NCBI GenBank assembly: GCA_963781345.1
Contig: CAWAFQ010000013.1
Span: 248,001-312,000, forward strand
Length of the DNA: 64,000 bases
Origin: JBBRHQ01 sp963781345
GTDB taxonomy: Bacteria; Actinomycetota; Thermoleophilia; Solirubrobacterales; 70-9
Reading direction: 5' to 3'
The first letter of the stretch is position 1. The number at the start of each line of letters is the position of its first letter. The notes beneath the pieces are model-generated. The model saw only the letters and a list, made by a program, of their open reading frames with translations, did not search any database and was not told where the DNA came from. Positions 23,640 through 31,713 of the stretch are shown piece by piece. A program made the translations under genes and the position numbers.

Positions 23640-23738
23640 ATGGAAACGAAGGCCACACCGTATGAGCCGCCCAAGGTCGAGGACATTGACGATGGCGAGG
23701 GCCCCGTCCTGACCTCCCCCGCGATCACCCCCGTGTAG
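23640..23738 (+). CDS. RiPP precursor peptide 4
   Basis: A 32-residue peptide from ATG 23640, with AGGAG five bases upstream. It contains TPYEPPKVEDIDDGEGPVLT and ends SPAITPV. It is the last of four tandem peptide genes and stops 13 bases before the radical SAM gene. Confidence 0.75.
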   Translation: METKATPYEPPKVEDIDDGEGPVLTSPAITPV

Positions 23739-23751
23739 CGCCGCGGCCGGC

Positions 23752-25224
23752 TTGAAGCGAGAAGAGAGCTTTGCCTGGGGCCGGCTCCTCTGGAGAGCCG
23801 GCCGCAGGCCCGAGAGGGTTATCACCGAACCGCCGCAGAAGCCGGTCGGGGCCAAGCTCGAGATCACCTACGCCTGCAATCTGCGCTGCGGCTTCTGCTA
23901 CACAGACTCGCCGCGGCGGACCCTGCAACGAAGCATCGACCTCTCCGACGAGGATTGGAAGCGGGTTGTGCGCGAGTGCCTCGAGATCGGGATCGTCGAG
24001 GCGGTGGTCACCGGCGGTGAGCCGCTGCTGCGCAAGGACCTGACGCTGGGGCTGATCGAGACCCTCGCCTCCGAAGGGGTCGGGGTGACGCTCAACACCA
24101 ACGGCTGGTTCGTGGACGACGAGGTCGCCGACCGGCTGCGCGACCTCCCCGGGGTGACCGCACACATCTCCCTCGACGGAGCGCGCAGTGGCCTCCACGA
24201 CTCCTCCCGAGGGGTCCCGGGAAGCTGGCGCCGCGCGGTCGAGGGAATCGACCGCCTGCTCAGCGCCGGGGTCGGCGTCTGCGTCGTCCACGTGGTCACC
24301 CCCGCCAACGCCGCGGCGGTGCCCGAGTTCCTCGAGCAGATGTGGGCCCTCGGGGTCCCCTGGGTCAGGGTGACCCCCGTGGTTCAGACCGGTGCCGCGG
24401 CGCGGGGCGGGAAATGGGACGTCTCGCGCAAGCGTCTGCAGGCGGCGGTCGATGCCTTCCGGCGGCGGCGCGGCGAGGCGATGAAGGTCGAGTTGCTGGC
24501 CGGCACGGGAGGCGGTCTGGCGCTGCAGGGGAAGCTGGCGCCGGCGAGCTTCCTCGTCCGCCCCAACGGCGACGTCCGGCCCGACTCGCTGCGGCCGTTC
24601 ACCTTCGGCAACGCGGCTCGCGACGGCGTCGCCGCATGCTGGGAATCGCTGCGCGCAGGCTGGAACGATCAGCGGATCGAGAAGTGGGCGGGCTCGCTCG
24701 GGGGCTCGGGAGATCTTCCGGAGTCCGACCTCATCGCCTACCTCGACGACGAGATCCCGATCGCCGAGGGAGCCGTCCCGGAGCGCCACAGCGGCCGCGG
24801 CGATCCCGTTCCGGAGCCGGCTCCGCTGAAGCCGATCTCGGCGCAGGAGGACCTCGCCCAGGCAAAGGAGATGGTCCGTGGGTTGGCGATGGCGCGCCGC
24901 TACGATCTTGCGCCCCTGCGCTGGAGCGGGGGGCCTGAGGAGCGCTTTGTGCGCCGCGCTTCCGACGGTCGCTACCTGAAGATGAACGGGTCCAGCGGGC
25001 TGGTGATGGACGCCCTCGAGGGCGGCACGATCTCCGATGCGGCCGAGGCGCTCGAACGGCGCTACGGGATCGCTGCGGAGCAGGCGCGCGAGGACGCGAC
25101 CGCGGCGACCAGGGAGCTGATCGCGCGGCGGGTGGTGATCGCCGCGGGTGGATCCGGCGAGGCCTTCCTGGCCGAGCCGGGAACCTCGGACCTGGCCGGG
25201 CTCGAGGTCGGCGAACAGGGCTGA
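23752..25224 (+). CDS. Radical SAM peptide maturase with C-terminal PqqD-like domain
   Basis: A 490-residue protein from TTG 23752. The SAM-cluster motif CNLRCGFC lies at residues 42-49 in LEITYACNLRCGFCYTDSP, followed by VVTGGEPLL (SAM contact) and LNTNGW. At about residues 265-285 the sequence reads like a SPASM start (RPNGDVRPDS...FGN), but the expected cysteines are missing, so extra Fe-S clusters may be absent. Residues about 385-475 form a second PqqD-like domain (YLKMNGSSGLVMDALEGG...). PqqE and MftC relatives modify peptide residues by radical chemistry. Together with the four peptides it defines the locus; the reaction is unknown. Confidence 0.88.
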   Translation: MKREESFAWGRLLWRAGRRPERVITEPPQKPVGAKLEITYACNLRCGFCYTDSPRRTLQRSIDLSDEDWKRVVRECLEIGIVEAVVTGGEPLLRKDLTLGLIETLASEGVGVTLNTNGWFVDDEVADRLRDLPGVTAHISLDGARSGLHDSSRGVPGSWRRAVEGIDRLLSAGVGVCVVHVVTPANAAAVPEFLEQMWALGVPWVRVTPVVQTGAAARGGKWDVSRKRLQAAVDAFRRRRGEAMKVELLAGTGGGLALQGKLAPASFLVRPNGDVRPDSLRPFTFGNAARDGVAACWESLRAGWNDQRIEKWAGSLGGSGDLPESDLIAYLDDEIPIAEGAVPERHSGRGDPVPEPAPLKPISAQEDLAQAKEMVRGLAMARRYDLAPLRWSGGPEERFVRRASDGRYLKMNGSSGLVMDALEGGTISDAAEALERRYGIAAEQAREDATAATRELIARRVVIAAGGSGEAFLAEPGTSDLAGLEVGEQG

Positions 25225-25291
25225 TCCGCAGACCCTGATCCGCGGGCCCGAGGAGATTCGGCGCGCGCGCACTGCCGCCTTGCGCCGAGTG

Positions 25292-25297
25292 TAGGCT
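25292..25297 (+). promoter_or_regulatory. -10 box TAGGCT before the rhomboid gene
   Basis: TAGGCT, seven bases, then TTG 25305. There is no ribosome-binding site between. It supports both a leaderless transcript and the TTG start. Confidence 0.55.
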
Positions 25298-25304
25298 CGG
25301 CCTC

Positions 25305-26192
25305 TTGCCGATCCCGCTCAAGGACAACGTCCCGACGCTGCGGCTGCCGATCGTGACGATCCTGCTGATCGTCGTCAACGTCGGCTTCTACATCTGGCAG
25401 CTGAGCTCGCCGACCGACCGCTACGCCAGCGCGACACTGGAGAGGCTCGACCTCAACCAGCGTGACGAGAGGGCGGTCGCCTACGGGGCAATCCCGTACC
25501 GGCTGCTGCACCCGGGCAAGGAATGCGCGGCCGGAGTGACGAACGGGTCTTCCGGGCTCGAGGCGGACATCGTCTGCGAGGGGACCGTCGCCTACCGGCA
25601 AGCCGCCTCGAGCGGGCGCCCCTTCGAGCCGCTGGATCAGGCGCCCTGGTACGCGACCGTGTTCACCTCGATGTTCATGCACGGCGGCATCTTCCACATC
25701 GTCTTCAACATGCTCTTCCTTTGGATCTTCGGAAACAACATCGAGGACGCCATGGGGCGCCCGCGCTTCCTCCTTTTCTACCTGCTCGCCGGCCTCGTGG
25801 CCGTCTACTCGCAATCGCTGCTCGACCCGGCTTCGACCGTGCCCACAATCGGCGCCAGCGGGGCCGTTGCCGGCGTCCTCGGCGCCTACCTCATCCTCTT
25901 GCCGAGGGCGAAGATCCTCACCCTGATCTTCCTCATCTTCTTCGTCACACTGGTCGAGATCCCAGCCTGGGCGATGCTCGGGGTCTGGTTCCTGCTGCAG
26001 TTCCTTCCCGCCGTGGGGCAGGTGGCCGTGCCCGGCATCTCCGGCGACGGCGTCGCCTATCTCGCCCACGTCGGCGGATTCCTCTTCGGCTTGGCGATGG
26101 TGAAGCTGTTCGTGCTCGGTCGGCCCGAGATCGGCACCCGCCCGCCGGGACCCGGTGCTGAGCAAACGGCTCCATCGGCGGCGGCGGGCTAG
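25305..26192 (+). CDS. Rhomboid-family intramembrane serine protease
   Basis: A 295-residue multi-pass membrane protein. The first helix is TLRLPIVTILLIVVNVGFYIW. The family hallmarks are HGGIFHIVFNMLFLWIFGNNIED, the catalytic serine in TIGASGAVAGVLGAYL (about residue 186), and the catalytic histidine in AYLAHVGGFLFG (about residue 254). An 80-residue loop after helix 1 is longer than usual. It cleaves membrane proteins within the bilayer; the substrate is unknown. It lies 80 bases after the radical SAM gene but has its own -10 box, so it is probably not part of the RiPP unit. Confidence 0.9.
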   Translation: MPIPLKDNVPTLRLPIVTILLIVVNVGFYIWQLSSPTDRYASATLERLDLNQRDERAVAYGAIPYRLLHPGKECAAGVTNGSSGLEADIVCEGTVAYRQAASSGRPFEPLDQAPWYATVFTSMFMHGGIFHIVFNMLFLWIFGNNIEDAMGRPRFLLFYLLAGLVAVYSQSLLDPASTVPTIGASGAVAGVLGAYLILLPRAKILTLIFLIFFVTLVEIPAWAMLGVWFLLQFLPAVGQVAVPGISGDGVAYLAHVGGFLFGLAMVKLFVLGRPEIGTRPPGPGAEQTAPSAAAG

Positions 26193-26195
26193 CCT
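26190..26195 (+). promoter_or_regulatory. -10 box TAGCCT before the carboxypeptidase gene
   Basis: TAGCCT, six bases, then the second of two adjacent GTG codons (26202). The box overlaps the stop codon of the rhomboid gene. The spacing favours 26202 over 26199 as the start. Confidence 0.5.
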
Positions 26196-26201
26196 CCGGT
26201 G

Positions 26202-27176
26202 GTGAGGCGGATTGCAGCGGGCGCCCTGGTGATCGTCGCGGTCGGGGCCGCGGCGCTCGTCATCGTCAGGGCACGCGAGGAGGGATCGGCGCAGGGCCGG
26301 ATCAGCGCCGCGGCAGTCGGCGGGCCGGGTTCCGCGGTGGATGTCGTCGGCCCGAGGATCAACGGGCCGCCTCCCGTGGTGCGAACCCGCTTCACCGTCG
26401 ACCCGGCGAAGGCGCCGACCCCGGTGCGGACCCGACTAAAGCGCGAGCCCGCCGCGGGCCTTCTCTTCGACGTCGAGACCGGCAGGGTCCTGTGGCAGCT
26501 GCACCCGCGGCGCGAGCTGGCGATCGCGAGCCTGACGAAGATGCTGACGGCGCTTGTGATCGCCGAGCGCCACCGGCCCTCGGAAGGGGTGTTGATCACC
26601 CCCGAGGCGCTCGACTACGAGGGCTCGGGCGTCGGAGTGCTGCCGCCCGGCAAGAGGGTGCGGCTGGGGGCGCTGCTCTACGGGTTGATGCTTGTCTCCG
26701 GCAACGACGCCGCCATCGCCCTCGCCCAGCACGACGCCCGCACCCAGAAGCGTTTCGTCGAGCGCATGAACCGGCGCGCACGCGCGCTCGGCCTCGGCTG
26801 CTCCCACTTCGCCAGCCCCAGCGGGATCGTCGACCGCGACAACTACTCCTGTCCGCTCGACCTCGCCACCCTGGCCCGTCTCGACCTGGCGAACCCGGCG
26901 CTGCGCCGGATCGTCGGAACCCGCCGCGCCCGGATCCCCTTCCCGATCGAGGGTGGCGTCCTCGACCTCTTCAACATCAACCCGTTCATCTACTCGCACA
27001 CCCCCGGGATAACGGGGGTGAAGACAGGGCTCACCGACGCCGCCGGCCGCTGCTACGTGATTACCCAGCGGCGAGGCGGACGCGAGCTCGGCGTCGTCCT
27101 GCTCGACTCGCCGGATCCGATCAAGCAGGTGCCGCGGCTGCTGCGGGCCGGGTTTCGGGCAGAGGGGTCGGGGTGA
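26202..27176 (+). CDS. D-alanyl-D-alanine carboxypeptidase (PBP5-type)
   Basis: A 324-residue protein with an N-terminal hydrophobic segment (IAAGALVIVAVGAAALVIV, signal or anchor). The penicillin-binding motifs are SLTK in IASLTKMLTAL (about residue 106), SGN in MLVSGNDAAIAL and KTG in GITGVKTGLTDAAG. It trims the terminal D-Ala of peptidoglycan stem peptides outside the membrane. The C-terminal PBP5 beta domain is short or missing. The start is set by the TAGCCT box six bases upstream. Confidence 0.9.
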   Translation: MRRIAAGALVIVAVGAAALVIVRAREEGSAQGRISAAAVGGPGSAVDVVGPRINGPPPVVRTRFTVDPAKAPTPVRTRLKREPAAGLLFDVETGRVLWQLHPRRELAIASLTKMLTALVIAERHRPSEGVLITPEALDYEGSGVGVLPPGKRVRLGALLYGLMLVSGNDAAIALAQHDARTQKRFVERMNRRARALGLGCSHFASPSGIVDRDNYSCPLDLATLARLDLANPALRRIVGTRRARIPFPIEGGVLDLFNINPFIYSHTPGITGVKTGLTDAAGRCYVITQRRGGRELGVVLLDSPDPIKQVPRLLRAGFRAEGSG

Positions 27177-27275
27177 AGGGCTCAGCGGTCCAAATCGAGA
27201 TGCCTGATCGCCATTCGTGGCAGGCCTAGGGGCAGGTCGAATTGGCCCACCAACCAGTCGCTCAAGTGTAAGCGC

Positions 27276-27366
27276 GGAGGGCGCCGGACTCGAACCGGAT
27301 CCAGCCCTCCCGGACCGGACGCAACCATCCTGGGTCGTGCGTCTCGCCTTGAGACTCCAACCCTCC
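27276..27366 (-). pseudogene. tRNA-like remnant of class II size
   Basis: On the - strand it has a perfect acceptor (GGAGGGT/GCCCTCC, extended outward by GCGC/GCGC), a T-arm CCGG-TTCGAGT-CCGG and a D-like stem GTCTC/GAGAC. No proper 5-base anticodon stem with a 7-base loop can be formed; the best position reads CAGGATG with A instead of T33. The length of 91 suggests a decayed tRNA-Ser. Two-thirds of a 470-base gene-free stretch (27177-27643) is this element and the next tRNA. Confidence 0.5.
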
Positions 27367-27447
27367 GCGCGCAACGCATCCCAGCAGTTCGCGGTTCAGA
27401 GGTGGCGCGCAGACTGCGTCCCATCTCGCATTGGTGGGGAACGACAG

Positions 27448-27520
27448 TGGAGCCAGCCGGATTCGAACCGGCGACCTTCTGGTTGCAAACCAGACGCTCT
27501 GCCAACTGAGCTATGGCCCC
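27448..27520 (-). tRNA. tRNA-Ala (anticodon TGC)
   Basis: A 73-base cloverleaf on the - strand: acceptor GGGGCCA/TGGCTCC, D-arm TAGCTCAGTTGGCAGAGC, anticodon stem TCTGG/CCAGA with loop TTTGCAA (anticodon TGC), T-arm CCGG-TTCGAAT-CCGG and discriminator A. Confidence 0.95.
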
Positions 27521-27643
27521 GTCGCCTAAGTCTAGGCAGAGCTAGAGTCGCGCTGCGGGCGTTTGAGCGGCAGGGCCGAATTCTCTCGCCCGCCCTCCCT
27601 GCGTGTGAGAGACTGCCGCCGGACCACGGGATCAGGAGAGACG

Positions 27644-28969
27644 ATGGCAGCTGACACCAGCACCGCCGAGGCGGTCAAGGGGGATGGGGCCCAGCAGGGG
27701 GCGAAGGGGAAGCCGAAGGGCGGGCGCGCGGAGGTCTCCAACCTCGACATCGTCCGCCATTACTTCGACCTCGCCGCGGAGCGCACCCAGTTGCGCGATG
27801 ACCTGCGCGAGGTCTTCTGGAGCCCCTACCGCGAGGTCAGCGTTCAGATCCCGGTGAAGCAGGCCGACGGCGACGTCCACGTCTACTCCGGCTACCGGAT
27901 CCAGCACAACGGCGCCCGCGGCCCCTACAAGGGCGGCGTCCGCTTCCACCAGGAGGTCGATATCGACGAGGTCCGCGCACTGGCCTCGCTGATGACCTGG
28001 AAGACCGCCGTCGCCGGGGTTCCCTTCGGCGGCGCAAAGGGGGGCGTCAACTGCCCGGCGCAGGACCTGGACGAATCCGAGCTGCAGACGATCGCGCGCT
28101 CATTCATGGACAAGATCGACAAGGTCCTCGGGCCGACCCGCGACATCCCGGCGCCCGACGTCAACACCAACGCCCAGACGATGGCCTGGTTCATGGACGA
28201 GTACGGAAAGCTCCACGGGCACACTCCGGCGATCTGCACCGGCAAGCCGATCGAGCTGGAGGGCTCCCTCGGGCGCGAGGCTGCGACAGGGCGCGGCTGC
28301 GTCTACATGTTCCGCGAGGCGGCGCCGCAGCTCGGGCTGAGTCCCGCCGAGACCACCTTCGCGGTTCAGGGATTCGGCAACGTCGGCTCCTGGGCGGCGC
28401 GGATCATGCAGCAGCTCGGCTGCCGCATGATCGCCGTCTCCGACGCCTATGGCGCGATCCACTCCGAGGCCGGCATCGACCCTGACGAGCTGGTCCGCCA
28501 TCTGCGCGAGGGCGGCAATTTGGCCGAGTTCCCCGGCGCCGAGCAGATCGACCCCGATGACCTGATCGCGGTCGAGTGCGACGTTCTGATCCCGGCGGCG
28601 CTCGGGGGGATGATCCACGAGGGCAACGCCGACCGCGTCAACTGCCGCGTGATGATCGAGGGCGCCAACAGCCCGACCACACCGGCGGCCGACGCGATCC
28701 TGCACGAGAAGGGGACCTACGTCATCCCCGACGTGATGGCAAATGCCGGCGGCGTCGTCGTCTCCTACTTCGAGTGGGTGCAGAACCTCCAGCACTTCCG
28801 CTGGGAGGAGCGCGAAGTAAACGACAAGCTGGGGACGATCATGCGTCGCACCTATCGCGAGGTCTCGACGAGGGCCAAGGAGGAGGGCATCCCACTGCGC
28901 GAAGCCGCCTTCACGATCGGCCTCGATCGCGTCGTCACCGCATCGAAGATGCGCGGATACATCTCCTGA
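27644..28969 (+). CDS. gdhA: Glutamate dehydrogenase
   Basis: A 441-residue Glu/Leu/Phe/Val dehydrogenase. The ATG at 27644 follows AGGAGAG. The active-site region reads GGVRFHQEVDIDEVRALASLMTWKTAVAGVPFGGAKGGV, holding the substrate and catalytic lysines. AVQGFGNVGSWAARI is the Rossmann glycine motif, and NANSPTTP-type residues appear as IEGANSPTTPAAD. It interconverts glutamate and 2-oxoglutarate. The first 30 residues are a charged, Gly/Lys-rich extension. It is followed by a rho-independent terminator candidate at 29142. Confidence 0.95.
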   Translation: MAADTSTAEAVKGDGAQQGAKGKPKGGRAEVSNLDIVRHYFDLAAERTQLRDDLREVFWSPYREVSVQIPVKQADGDVHVYSGYRIQHNGARGPYKGGVRFHQEVDIDEVRALASLMTWKTAVAGVPFGGAKGGVNCPAQDLDESELQTIARSFMDKIDKVLGPTRDIPAPDVNTNAQTMAWFMDEYGKLHGHTPAICTGKPIELEGSLGREAATGRGCVYMFREAAPQLGLSPAETTFAVQGFGNVGSWAARIMQQLGCRMIAVSDAYGAIHSEAGIDPDELVRHLREGGNLAEFPGAEQIDPDDLIAVECDVLIPAALGGMIHEGNADRVNCRVMIEGANSPTTPAADAILHEKGTYVIPDVMANAGGVVVSYFEWVQNLQHFRWEEREVNDKLGTIMRRTYREVSTRAKEEGIPLREAAFTIGLDRVVTASKMRGYIS

Positions 28970-29141
28970 GGGCGTGACCTACGCGGAAACTGGGGGTTTC
29001 TGTGACTGGACGGTTGTTCTAGGCATTCTCTGGGACTAAAGAATGCGGCGGGGCGTGCCGATTCCGTCCCCACATACCGGTCTAGTACCGGATCCGAAAA
29101 GTCCTTCTCTTGCCAGGGAAGGCAAGAACGCCAACAGGGAG
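28970..29141 (+). other. Gene-free stretch with possible small RNA
   Basis: No ORF fits. It has CTTGCC...GGCAAG (29109-29126, small hairpin) and ends in the terminator at 29142. AT-richer short tracts such as GGTTGTTCTAGGC and GGACTAAAGAATGC stand out against the GC-rich surroundings. It could be the gdhA 3' region or a separate small RNA; nothing decides it. Confidence 0.3.
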
Positions 29142-29162
29142 CCCCGCCGAGCGCGGGGTTTT
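29142..29162 (+). terminator. Rho-independent terminator after gdhA
   Basis: CCCCGC-CGAGC-GCGGGG followed by TTTT. It lies between gdhA and the convergent acidic-protein gene, eight bases from the stop of the latter. Confidence 0.7.
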
Positions 29163-29169
29163 CCTGTTC

Positions 29170-30222
29170 TCAGTCGTCGAAGTCGAAGTCCTTCGGGGGC
29201 TTCTGCTCGAACCAGAGCCGGTCGTGCTCGGGAGTGTCCTGGAGGAAGTCGGGTGTCTCCTCGAGGACGTCCTCATCGCCCTCCACCTCGTCGGCCGGAG
29301 CGGAGGCGGGCGCCGGGGGCTCGGCCTCAGCCTCCACGACCTCGATCTCATCGCCGACCTCGGTCTCGCCCTCCTCAGCCCCCTCGACCTCTTCGGCAGA
29401 TTCGCGATCGTCTTCGATCACCTCGACCTCTTCGACGACCTCGACCTCTTCGACGACCTCCACCTGCTCGGCGGCGATCGGCTCCTCCGCCGTCGGCGGA
29501 GCGGACTCCCCCTCGGCGTCGGTGGCGGGGTGCTCCCCGGCCTCGGGCGAATCGAGGGCCCTGTCGAGCTCGTCGGAGAGCGACTGCTCGTTGAAGAAGC
29601 CGGCGGCCTCCTTCTCCTCCTCGGCGATTCCCTCCTCGACGTCGTAGTGCTCGGTCGGCTGCTGGGCGATCTGCTCGCGCTCGGCGCGGACCTCGGACGC
29701 GAGGTCGGGGCCCGCCGGCTCCTCGGCGGATCCGGGCTCAGCGGGCGCGCCAGCCTCAGTCTCAGCCTCAGCGGGCGGCGCTGTTTCCGACTCGGCGGCG
29801 ACGGGCTCGGGCGCCGCACGTGGAACGTCGGTTACGACCTCGTGCTCCATCGCCGGGTGCTCCTCCTCCGCGGGTGCGGGAGGGGGAGCTGGCGGTTCGC
29901 TCGCCGTCGGTTCCGCAACCTCGGGCTCCATCTCCATCTCCGGTGCAGGGGCGGGGGCCGGCGCCGCGGCGGCGGCAGCCTCGGCCTCCGCCGCCGACTC
30001 CTCGGACTCCGAGCCCTCCTCGGGTGCGGCCGCCGGAGAGCCGATGTAGTCAGTCGGTGCCTCAGCGTCGACGTCGGACATCTCGGGGGGCTCCTCGATC
30101 CCACCGGGGCCCTCGGTTGAACCGAATGCCTCGTCCTCGAGTTGCTGCACCTCGGGGTCGGGCGCGCCGTGCTGGCGCTTCAGCTCAAGATGCTCCCGGA
30201 TCGCTTCGTCAAGAATGCCCAT
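29170..30222 (-). CDS. Acidic, low-complexity protein
   Basis: A 350-residue protein extremely rich in Glu, Ala and Pro. Only the ends look folded and conserved: MGILDEAIREHLELKRQHGA at the N-terminus (amphipathic helix) and RLWFEQKPPKDFDFDD at the C-terminus. The middle is repetitive (EVVEEVEVVEEVEVIE about residues 250-265). There is no signal peptide or membrane segment. I believe similar proteins occur in related actinobacteria, but I cannot name a function. A scaffold role via the conserved ends is conceivable. Confidence 0.75.
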   Translation of the reverse strand: MGILDEAIREHLELKRQHGAPDPEVQQLEDEAFGSTEGPGGIEEPPEMSDVDAEAPTDYIGSPAAAPEEGSESEESAAEAEAAAAAAPAPAPAPEMEMEPEVAEPTASEPPAPPPAPAEEEHPAMEHEVVTDVPRAAPEPVAAESETAPPAEAETEAGAPAEPGSAEEPAGPDLASEVRAEREQIAQQPTEHYDVEEGIAEEEKEAAGFFNEQSLSDELDRALDSPEAGEHPATDAEGESAPPTAEEPIAAEQVEVVEEVEVVEEVEVIEDDRESAEEVEGAEEGETEVGDEIEVVEAEAEPPAPASAPADEVEGDEDVLEETPDFLQDTPEHDRLWFEQKPPKDFDFDD

Positions 30223-30389
30223 GTTCTCCGCCCTAGTGGGAGCCTAAGACTAAGCGGTTTGCGGTGCTCTTAGGGGCCATTTCATCCACGATCTTCGGCG
30301 GGCGGGCAGAAGTCCCTACGTGCGGGATCGCGCCGAAAGCGTATCCTTGCGCCTGCGCGACCGCGGGTTTTTTCGCCCGCATCGCATTT

Positions 30390-30462
30390 GGGGCTATAGC
30401 TCAGCTGGAAGAGCGCCTGGATCGCACCCAGGAGGTCGCCGGTTCGAGTCCGGCTAGCTCCA
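30390..30462 (+). tRNA. tRNA-Ala (anticodon CGC), integration hot spot
   Basis: A 73-base cloverleaf: acceptor GGGGCTA/TAGCTCC, D-arm TAGCTCAGCTGGAAGAGC, anticodon stem CCTGG/CCAGG with loop ATCGCAC (anticodon CGC), T-arm CCGG-TTCGAGT-CCGG and discriminator A. Its 3' half recurs at 33097-33137 and 33979-34019, and a trace at about 37952-37985. The sequence just after it (CTCAATGGTTGCTTGCTT) recurs after the 34019 copy. Confidence 0.95.
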
Positions 30463-30663
30463 CCTCAATGGTTGCTTGCTTCCAAGGAGGCAGGCACTCT
30501 GACTCGAATGCTCCTCCTCGCGCAAAGCGAAAGCTTGGACGCGTTTGCGGCGCCGCCGAGCTCCATCGGCGCGAGCCGCTCGCGTACGGCATCTCGCGCT
30601 CGGTCGAGGAAGCGATCAATTGGTGGATGAAGGCTCTTTCCTGGGCGGCGCAGCACCGACCCA

Positions 30664-31269
30664 CTACTCCGCACGGCGGTAGCGGATGTGCGTTGCCAGC
30701 GGCGAATGCAGTACCTCGACAGGCTCCAACCCGAGCGACTCGACGCCATCGAAGATCCGTTCCCCGGAGCCGATCAGGACCGGGGCGACGTCGAGCGTGA
30801 GCTCGTCGACGACCCCGGCGCCGAGCGCCTGCCGTACGGTCGAAGCGCCGCCCGCGATGTCGACCCCACCCTCGCCGGCCGTCTCACACGCCTTTGCGTA
30901 GGCGGCGTCGAAGCCGTCGGTGACGAAGTTAAAGGACGTCCCGCCCTTCATCTTGATCGGCTCGCGGGCGTGATGAGTGAGCACGAACACCGGCGCGTGG
31001 TAAGGCGGCTCGGCCCCCCACCACCCACGCCAGTCCTCCGTCCACTCGCCCCTGATCGGCCCGAACATGTTGCGCCCCATGACGTAGGCGCCGCGCGGAC
31101 GCATCAGCCAAGCGGTCGCCGTCTCGTCGGCCTCGTTGGCGCGCTCGTCGCCGAGGTGCCAGCTGTGGAGCTCGCGCCCGCGCTTGCCGAGCGGGTCCGC
31201 GCGACTCTGGTCCGGTCCGGCGACGAAACCGTCGAGCGAGATCGACATATGGCAGGTGGTTTCGGGCAT
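30664..31269 (-). CDS. Dihydrofolate reductase-like / RibD C-terminal domain protein
   Basis: A 201-residue protein from ATG 31269 (frame open further upstream). It begins HMSISLDGFVAGPDQS, the usual opening of the YyaP/YwjB-type RibD-C reductases. YVMGRNMFGP and a final VDELTLDVAPVLIGSGERIF follow, with the NADPH-type GGASTVRQALG. These stand-alone proteins resemble the reductase half of RibD and DHFR; their substrate is generally unknown. It is convergent to tRNA-Ala(CGC) and is the first cargo gene of the accessory stretch. Confidence 0.85.
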   Translation of the reverse strand: MPETTCHMSISLDGFVAGPDQSRADPLGKRGRELHSWHLGDERANEADETATAWLMRPRGAYVMGRNMFGPIRGEWTEDWRGWWGAEPPYHAPVFVLTHHAREPIKMKGGTSFNFVTDGFDAAYAKACETAGEGGVDIAGGASTVRQALGAGVVDELTLDVAPVLIGSGERIFDGVESLGLEPVEVLHSPLATHIRYRRAE

Positions 31270-31713
31270 CCGGGCGTCGTTCAGGTAATTGCGAATTGCA
31301 ACTGGCAACCGCAACCTAACCTAAGCCATTGCCGCTGATCGCTGACCTGACCGGGTGCAGGATGAGGTGGGACAACGCCTTCATAGCCTGGGACGCCGCT
31401 CCAGTCGCTGCAGCCGCCCGTTGACCGCTGAGGTTGACCTTCGTCCGGGTCCTACTTTGAGGCGGTAGGCGTCAGACACCGAAAGGGTCCGGGTGGCCTT
31501 TCAGGCACTGAAGAGGCGTGTGGGCTGCTCAACTAGTTGCGCTGCCTGGGGAGGACCCGCCATCTCTGGCGACTGGGAGTGGCGTCGACGTTCCCGGCTG
31601 CGTCCCTGGCACTGACCTGGAAAACGTGGCTTCCCGGCTTCAATTTCGCGGGCGGCTCTTCGAGGTGTGCATTCGCTGCTGATCGGAGCTAGGGTCAAGC
31701 GCCGTGAGGTGGA
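31270..31713. other. Gene-free stretch of 444 bases
   Basis: I find no convincing ORF, tRNA or terminator. GTTGCAATTCGCAATTACC (- strand, about 31285-31305) is a small palindromic AT-rich patch that may be the promoter region of the reductase gene. TAGGGT at about 31689 lies upstream of the next gene. Confidence 0.4.

Noticed and set aside
23283..25224. Lasso peptide, mycofactocin or PQQ cluster
   Set aside because: There is no asparagine-synthase-like cyclase or leader protease for a lasso. The peptides lack the C-terminal Val-Tyr of mycofactocin and the Glu/Tyr pair of PqqA.
27276..27366. Selenocysteine or serine tRNA
   Set aside because: The long D-stem and 91-base length suggested it, but no anticodon stem-loop with TCA or any proper anticodon can be formed, so it is listed as a remnant.
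30264..30800. A + strand frame running through tRNA-Ala(CGC)
   Set aside because: It reads through a real tRNA gene and into the antisense of the reductase gene; no protein features.
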